Assembly: GCA_031555505.1 (NCBI GenBank)
Contig: JAVBUH010000059.1
Location: 1 to 17,519, forward strand
Reading direction: 5' to 3'
DNA from: JAJDIA01 sp031555505
Lineage (GTDB): Bacteria; Bacteroidota; Bacteroidia; Bacteroidales; Tannerellaceae
DNA length: 17,519 nucleotides
Of this stretch, positions 13,985 through 17,519 are shown one piece after another. The stretch's first letter is position 1. Each line of letters starts with the position of its first letter. A program made the position numbers and the translations under genes. Under the pieces are notes generated by a model that saw nothing but the letters and a program-made list of their open reading frames with translations, was not told where the DNA came from and searched no databases.

Positions 13985-15019
13985 TCAATCAAAATAATGG
14001 ATATTCTTACGGTTCACAATCACATAGATGATCACCGGAGCACCCAGCATCGGCGTCACGGCATTGAGCGGCAATACGATATTCGTACCCGGCACCACCA
14101 TCAGTATGTTACACAGCAATGCCACGCAGGCACCGGCCAGCATCGTCACCGGCACCAGCATCTTATGGTTAGAACTGCCCAACAGCAACCGCGCCATGTG
14201 TGGCACGGCCAGTCCGATAAAGGAGATAGGCCCGCAGAAAGCCGTAGTCACCGCCGTAAGCAATCCGGCACAGATCAGGATCAGTATACGTGTCTGGCGG
14301 ATCTTCACGCCCAGGTTGGCCGCATACAACTCGCCCAGCAACAGCGCGTTCAATGGCTTGATCAGCACCAGGGCAAAGAACAACCCCACTCCCGAGCACA
14401 TCGTAAAGAAAGGAAGCTGTGCCGTAGATACACCGGAGAAATTCCCCAATCCCCACATCACAAACGTATGCACCTTATCGGCAGACGCATAATAATTCAG
14501 GATAGAGATAACAGAGGATGCCAGATATCCGATCATAATCCCGATAATCAGCAGCATCACATTGTTCCGCACTTTGGAAGAGAAATAAATAATCACACCC
14601 AGCACCATACTGGCTCCGCCGAATGCCGCCAGGATAATGGCCAGGTATCCGCCTACCGACCAGCCGGAGACTGCCTGCAGCACCCCGCCCATATACAGCA
14701 TCACCAACGCCACGCCCAGGTTAGCCCCATCACTGATACCCAGAATAGAAGGGCCGGCCAGCGGATTGCGGAACAACGTCTGCAGCAGCAGCCCGCTGAT
14801 TGCCAGCGAAGCCCCGGCCAGCAACGCCGTCACGGCCTGCGGCAACCGTGCCTGTAACAGAATATGTGTCCACACCTCGCGCTCAGAGCCTTTACCCAAC
14901 AGGATACTGATTACCTGATCAAACGGAACGGAAACGGAGCCATACCCCAGGCTGCCCATAAAAAGGAGCGCCACAAGGCATACCAACGCCGGATAAAAAA
15001 GCCATCCCTGTTTGTTCAT
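13985..15019 (-). CDS. FecCD/BtuC-type ABC permease
   Basis: A 344-residue inner-membrane permease (about ten helices) of the iron-chelate/cobamide ABC importers. Landmarks are SGLLLQTLFRNPLAGPSILGISDGANLG after helix 2, the central GLGNFSG, FIGLAVPHMARLLLG (coupling region contacting the ATPase) and the C-terminal TPMLGAPVIIYVIV. The frame is open upstream to 15145, but that would add 42 charged residues and overlap the transporter gene. The ATG at 15019 gives the family's normal length and places a hydrophobic helix at the start. A TACCTTTG box lies 5 nt before it (15025-15032), so a near-leaderless transcript of its own is possible alongside read-through from the POT gene. No solute-binding protein is encoded in the window. 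Confidence 0.93.
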   Translation of the reverse strand: MNKQGWLFYPALVCLVALLFMGSLGYGSVSVPFDQVISILLGKGSEREVWTHILLQARLPQAVTALLAGASLAISGLLLQTLFRNPLAGPSILGISDGANLGVALVMLYMGGVLQAVSGWSVGGYLAIILAAFGGASMVLGVIIYFSSKVRNNVMLLIIGIMIGYLASSVISILNYYASADKVHTFVMWGLGNFSGVSTAQLPFFTMCSGVGLFFALVLIKPLNALLLGELYAANLGVKIRQTRILILICAGLLTAVTTAFCGPISFIGLAVPHMARLLLGSSNHKMLVPVTMLAGACVALLCNILMVVPGTNIVLPLNAVTPMLGAPVIIYVIVNRKNIHYFD

Positions 15020-15024
15020 GGATG

Positions 15025-15032
15025 CAAAGGTA
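15025..15032 (-). promoter_or_regulatory. Possible promoter box at the permease start
   Basis: The minus strand reads TACCTTTG, a perfect -7 match, ending 5 nt before the permease ATG. If used, the mRNA would start at or next to the ATG. The -33 match is poor (TTTG with a 25-nt spacer). Confidence 0.4.
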
Positions 15033-15071
15033 AACCTTTTTTTCCACGCGTCCCCTACAAAAGAGGCGTTA

Positions 15072-16505
15072 TCAAACGGTCTCCTTCGGCGTGGTAAAGC
15101 GGTCGTAGAGGAAGAGGGAGAAAGCGGCAGCCAGCCCGATAGCAAAGATCACCATCCACAGGCGAGAGGGTTCGTAGGTGTCCCACAGCAGGCTAGTCAG
15201 TTCCTGGGGCGTAAGGCTCAACTGCCGGGCTACCTCCTCGAAGTAGGCATTGGTAGACAGTCCATCGGAAACGGTCAATCCCTTTTCGGCCGCAAATCGT
15301 TCGGTGAGCGTCACCTTGTCCGACAGGGTCTGATACACACCCCCTGAAATATAACCGGCAAAGAACGAGCCGAGAAATACGGGGATGAAGGAGTATCCCA
15401 TATACAACGCTTTTTTATCAGCCGGCGCCATCCGCCCGATATACTCATTGATCTTCGGGGGACCTGCCATCTCGCCCAGCGAGAAGACCAAAAGGGCAAC
15501 CAGCGTGAACAATACATTTTGTGAAACCAATGTCAACGCCATACCCAGCGAACACACCAGAAAGCCCGACATCATTGACCGGAGTGGCTTCATCTTCATC
15601 ACCATACCGGATACTGCAAGCTGGAACAGCATGATGTAGCAGGCGTCCATATTGGTGATGAACTCGGCATCCAGCACACCCGGCGAAGGGCTGTAGTTGG
15701 CCGTTATAAATGGTACATGGAGATCAAAAAAGCGATACAATACCCCCGTATCCACCCACTGTGCAATAAACACCGGCAGGGTATAGAACAATTGGTAATA
15801 CATCGTCCAGAAGCCGGCTATGATCAGCAGGAACACCAGGAATTTCCAATCTTTCAGGATACCCGCCATATTCGTAAAGATACCACCGAACGTCTTCCAG
15901 ATACTTTCTGCCTGTGCATGCTCGTCCCGTCCGGGTTCCTTGTAGAATAACAGCAGGACAAAGTTCAGCGCAATGATCCCCGCCGAGATATAAAAGATCA
16001 GCTGTGAGGAGCTTTTGAACAACAAAGTGACCAGCGGGCCGAAGAAAGCACCCACGTTCACCATCATATAAAAGATACCGAAACCGATAGATGCCGTCTG
16101 GTCGGTAGTCGTCTTTGCCACCGTTGCCTGGATGATCGGTTTAAACAGCGCCGCACCCAATGCAAGGTAGAGGTACATCAGAAAGACACCGGTAAACGTA
16201 GTGAACAACGGAAACAGCACGAAAGCCGAGATATATACCGCAAACGCCAGCATCAGCACGCGTTTATAACCATAATGGTCGGCAATGGCACCCGTCAGTA
16301 CCGGCAGAAAGTAAAGAATTCCTGTCCCAACGCCCATAATAATCCCTTTCTGTGCCTGCGTAAACTCCAGTCCGCCCAGGTCGGACGAGCCGGTGAGATA
16401 GTTGGCAAACAACATAAAGAATCCATACCAGGCCCAGCGCTCGAACAACTCGATCGCATTACCTACCCAGAACGTACGCGGAAACTGACGGAACACATTA
16501 GCCAT
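15072..16505 (-). CDS. POT/PTR2-like proton-coupled MFS transporter
   Basis: A 477-residue inner-membrane transporter with about 12-14 hydrophobic segments. The first helix carries E19-LF-E22-R23-WAWYG, the ExxER motif that marks proton-coupled oligopeptide transporters. GIFYMMVNVGAFFGP later matches the second POT signature FYxxINxG. The MFS loop motif reads GAIADHYGYKRVL. The inferred substrates are di- or tripeptides or related small molecules, but the divergence from classic PepT (Trp for the usual Phe in ERF) makes this uncertain. An ordinary length and intact motifs suggest function. The first gene of the run POT - permease - ATPase, separated from the permease by 52 nt; whether it shares the substrate of the ABC pair is unknown. 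TTG-N18-TATATTTA upstream is a plausible promoter. Confidence 0.85.
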   Translation of the reverse strand: MANVFRQFPRTFWVGNAIELFERWAWYGFFMLFANYLTGSSDLGGLEFTQAQKGIIMGVGTGILYFLPVLTGAIADHYGYKRVLMLAFAVYISAFVLFPLFTTFTGVFLMYLYLALGAALFKPIIQATVAKTTTDQTASIGFGIFYMMVNVGAFFGPLVTLLFKSSSQLIFYISAGIIALNFVLLLFYKEPGRDEHAQAESIWKTFGGIFTNMAGILKDWKFLVFLLIIAGFWTMYYQLFYTLPVFIAQWVDTGVLYRFFDLHVPFITANYSPSPGVLDAEFITNMDACYIMLFQLAVSGMVMKMKPLRSMMSGFLVCSLGMALTLVSQNVLFTLVALLVFSLGEMAGPPKINEYIGRMAPADKKALYMGYSFIPVFLGSFFAGYISGGVYQTLSDKVTLTERFAAEKGLTVSDGLSTNAYFEEVARQLSLTPQELTSLLWDTYEPSRLWMVIFAIGLAAAFSLFLYDRFTTPKETV

Positions 16506-16543
16506 TACAGTATTATTTTACAGTCTTTTTTCTTTCTGACCGG

Positions 16544-16572
16544 TAAATATACATTTTCTCACCGCAATGCAA
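16544..16572 (-). promoter_or_regulatory. Promoter of the POT transporter unit
   Basis: On the minus strand TTG (16572-16570), 18 nt, then TATATTTA (16551-16544): one mismatch to TAnnTTTG. It precedes the ATG by 38 nt. Confidence 0.4.
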
Positions 16573-16741
16573 GCCATCGCCGCACAAATTTGCTCCGATT
16601 TGATTTCTATGTTCAATTCCAAACAAATCGTACATTATTTTTAGCTTGCCATGAAAGCGTACATCTTCAAGTCTGCCCCGATTGGAAAGCGTTGACCCTT
16701 AAATCTGTTCCGGCTGTCAATTTGTAACTATTTGATAAAAA

Positions 16742-17027
16742 GGATGTTGCAAATCCGTCAATCGCCACAAAAAAGATCATAACGATCCAAAACGATCTCC
16801 ATAACGTTCGTTTAGGAATATCATAATCTTCGTTTCGGTACAGTATGATCTTTTTTTCGGGAGACGATGGTGATTTGGAAGGCCAATCCGGCTGATTGAA
16901 AACCGGACATTCCACCGACAGTATCTACACGCACGCCTCATCTGATTGAGGCCTGCGCCTCACCTGGTCGAGGCGCAGGCCTTAGGGGGAGTGAGGCGCA
17001 GGCCTTGCAAAGGTGAGGCGCAGGCCT
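16742..17027 (-). repeat. Composite repeat, copy 2 (inverted relative to copy 1)
   Basis: Read on the minus strand it repeats the order of copy 1. Three units with core AGGCCTGCGCCTC (complement of 17027-17015, 17005-16993, 16982-16970) come first, then one unit in the opposite orientation (16948-16961) and a degraded fifth unit (16926-16939). Steps are 22, 23 and 22 nt. After ~75 nt come the shared CATCGTCTCCCG, a GATC-rich hairpin (16769-16857) and GTGGCGATTG with a CATCC end. The hairpin loop carries about 22 nt more than copy 1, apparently a partial duplication of an ACGAA-containing unit. The flipped unit and the insertion show independent evolution. Confidence 0.8.
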
Positions 17028-17129
17028 TGTTTGAGCAAGTCCGGAATCTGGTCATTTCATCGGCAGGAACAGTGCTAAAACCTACCTTGCAGTGAGTATC
17101 CATCCGCTAAAACATCATACACGAAAATT

Positions 17130-17360
17130 GCTTTCACCCTGTCACTTTCTGCAGGTGGTCAATGAGTTACAGTGAAAGGAGAGGCTGTTTTTCTGTCCTG
17201 CTGTCACGCTCCTATCACACCTTTTTCCAAAAACTGTCACTAAAATCAGGACGATATATCCCGGTATGCAGTGACAGCACAAGTGACAGCAAAACCGCTT
17301 TTTGAAGCTTCCTTTCACCCTAAGTGCCTGACTGACTGCAGAAAGTGACAGGGTGAAAGC
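17130..17360. mobile_element. 231-bp element with perfect 25-bp terminal inverted repeats
   Basis: 17130-17154 and 17336-17360 are exact reverse complements over 25 nt (inner part CCCTGTCACTTTCTGCAG). Pairing can be extended outward to ~31 nt with two mismatches. Inside are several TGTCAC/GTGACA words (near 17204, 17236, 17272, 17283) and an imperfect inner pair GTGAAAGG/CCTTTCAC. No transposase is encoded, so a MITE-like non-autonomous element or a large recombination/regulatory structure is possible. I see no clear target-site duplication in the flanks. Confidence 0.65.
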
Positions 17361-17380
17361 AGATTTCCCCAATAAAACCG

Positions 17381-17449
17381 TATGATGAATAATTTGGCAG
17401 TTAATCATCATATTGTGTTGGTTTTCCTTTATAAAAAAACTTTTTTATA
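17381..17449. other. Two palindromes at the right edge
   Basis: TATGATGA (17381-17388) pairs with TCATCATA (17405-17412), 11 of 12 positions if extended inward. TATAAAAAA (17430-17438) pairs with TTTTTTATA (17441-17449) around AC. No gene is evident from 17361 to the end of the window, so these may lie in a promoter or terminator zone of a gene beyond it. Confidence 0.35.
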
Positions 17450-17519
17450 TCCGGGGGTGTGTAAATCAACGTATTTTCATGTGGGTTTGAATATAGCTTG
17501 AAGACTATCTTGTAAATAG

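Noticed and set aside
13997..14857. 286-codon His/Gln-rich frame on the plus strand
   Set aside because: Antisense to the FecCD permease; the His/Gln bias is what a hydrophobic gene gives when read on the other strand.
16506..16660. Cobalamin or other riboswitch upstream of the transporter unit
   Set aside because: No conserved cobalamin-box-like motif or leader of adequate length is visible before the POT gene or the receptor gene.
16667..16915. 82-codon frame over the second composite repeat
   Set aside because: Most of it is the repeat's hairpin, and the two copies do not keep a common frame through the hairpin, so it is not a shared protein.
17142..17411. 89-codon frame across the TIR element on the minus strand
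   Set aside because: It begins outside the element, runs across both terminal repeats and has no recognisable domain.

Overview
The window reads as chromosome from a gut-type Bacteroidales bacterium, most likely a Parabacteroides species close to P. distasonis. That placement rests on the gene families and on Bacteroidetes promoters of the form TTTG-N19-TAnnTTTG (the tRNA promoter is an exact match). It is inferred without any database search. Nearly all genes are on the minus strand; the only plus-strand gene I can support is a tRNA.

Region 1 (1-3100) looks acquired. A tyrosine recombinase of the Bacteroides mobile-element type (1465-2829) is followed 23 nt later by an AT-rich gene of unknown function (386-1441). 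Terminator-like hairpins, phased short repeats (CACGGCA) and an operator-like palindrome (AATGACAAAAA) flank the pair. Region 2 (3100-4517) has no convincing gene but is full of inverted repeats: a composite repeat at about 3220-3462, a near-perfect 48-nt hairpin at 3862-3909, and a structured patch at 4061-4299.

Region 3 (4518-16505) is ordinary, GC-richer core sequence. It holds a TPR/transmembrane/HTH regulator, tRNA-Gly(GCC) with a textbook promoter and a shared bidirectional terminator, then a tight minus-strand series read right to left. That series is NfnA and NfnB (electron-bifurcating ferredoxin:NADP oxidoreductase), a GH171/DUF1343 muramidase-like protein, and a BtuB-like TonB receptor. 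Upstream are a GroES-like protein and a DUF4251 lipoprotein. A further unit holds a POT-type transporter, a FecCD/BtuC permease and its ATPase. The TonB receptor and the FecCD/FecE pair could serve the same iron-chelate or cobamide ligand, but no periplasmic binding protein is present and the two loci are about 5 kb apart.

Region 4 (16506-17519) is intergenic. It carries a second, inverted copy of the composite repeat (about 16742-17027) and a separate 231-bp element with perfect 25-bp terminal inverted repeats (17130-17360).

The most unusual content is non-coding. The two inverted composite repeats each join a 22-23-bp-periodic tandem array of the mini-hairpin GAGGCCTGCGCCTC to a long GATC-rich hairpin bounded by A- and T-runs. 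The TIR-bounded GTGACA-rich element comes next. I recognise neither family.
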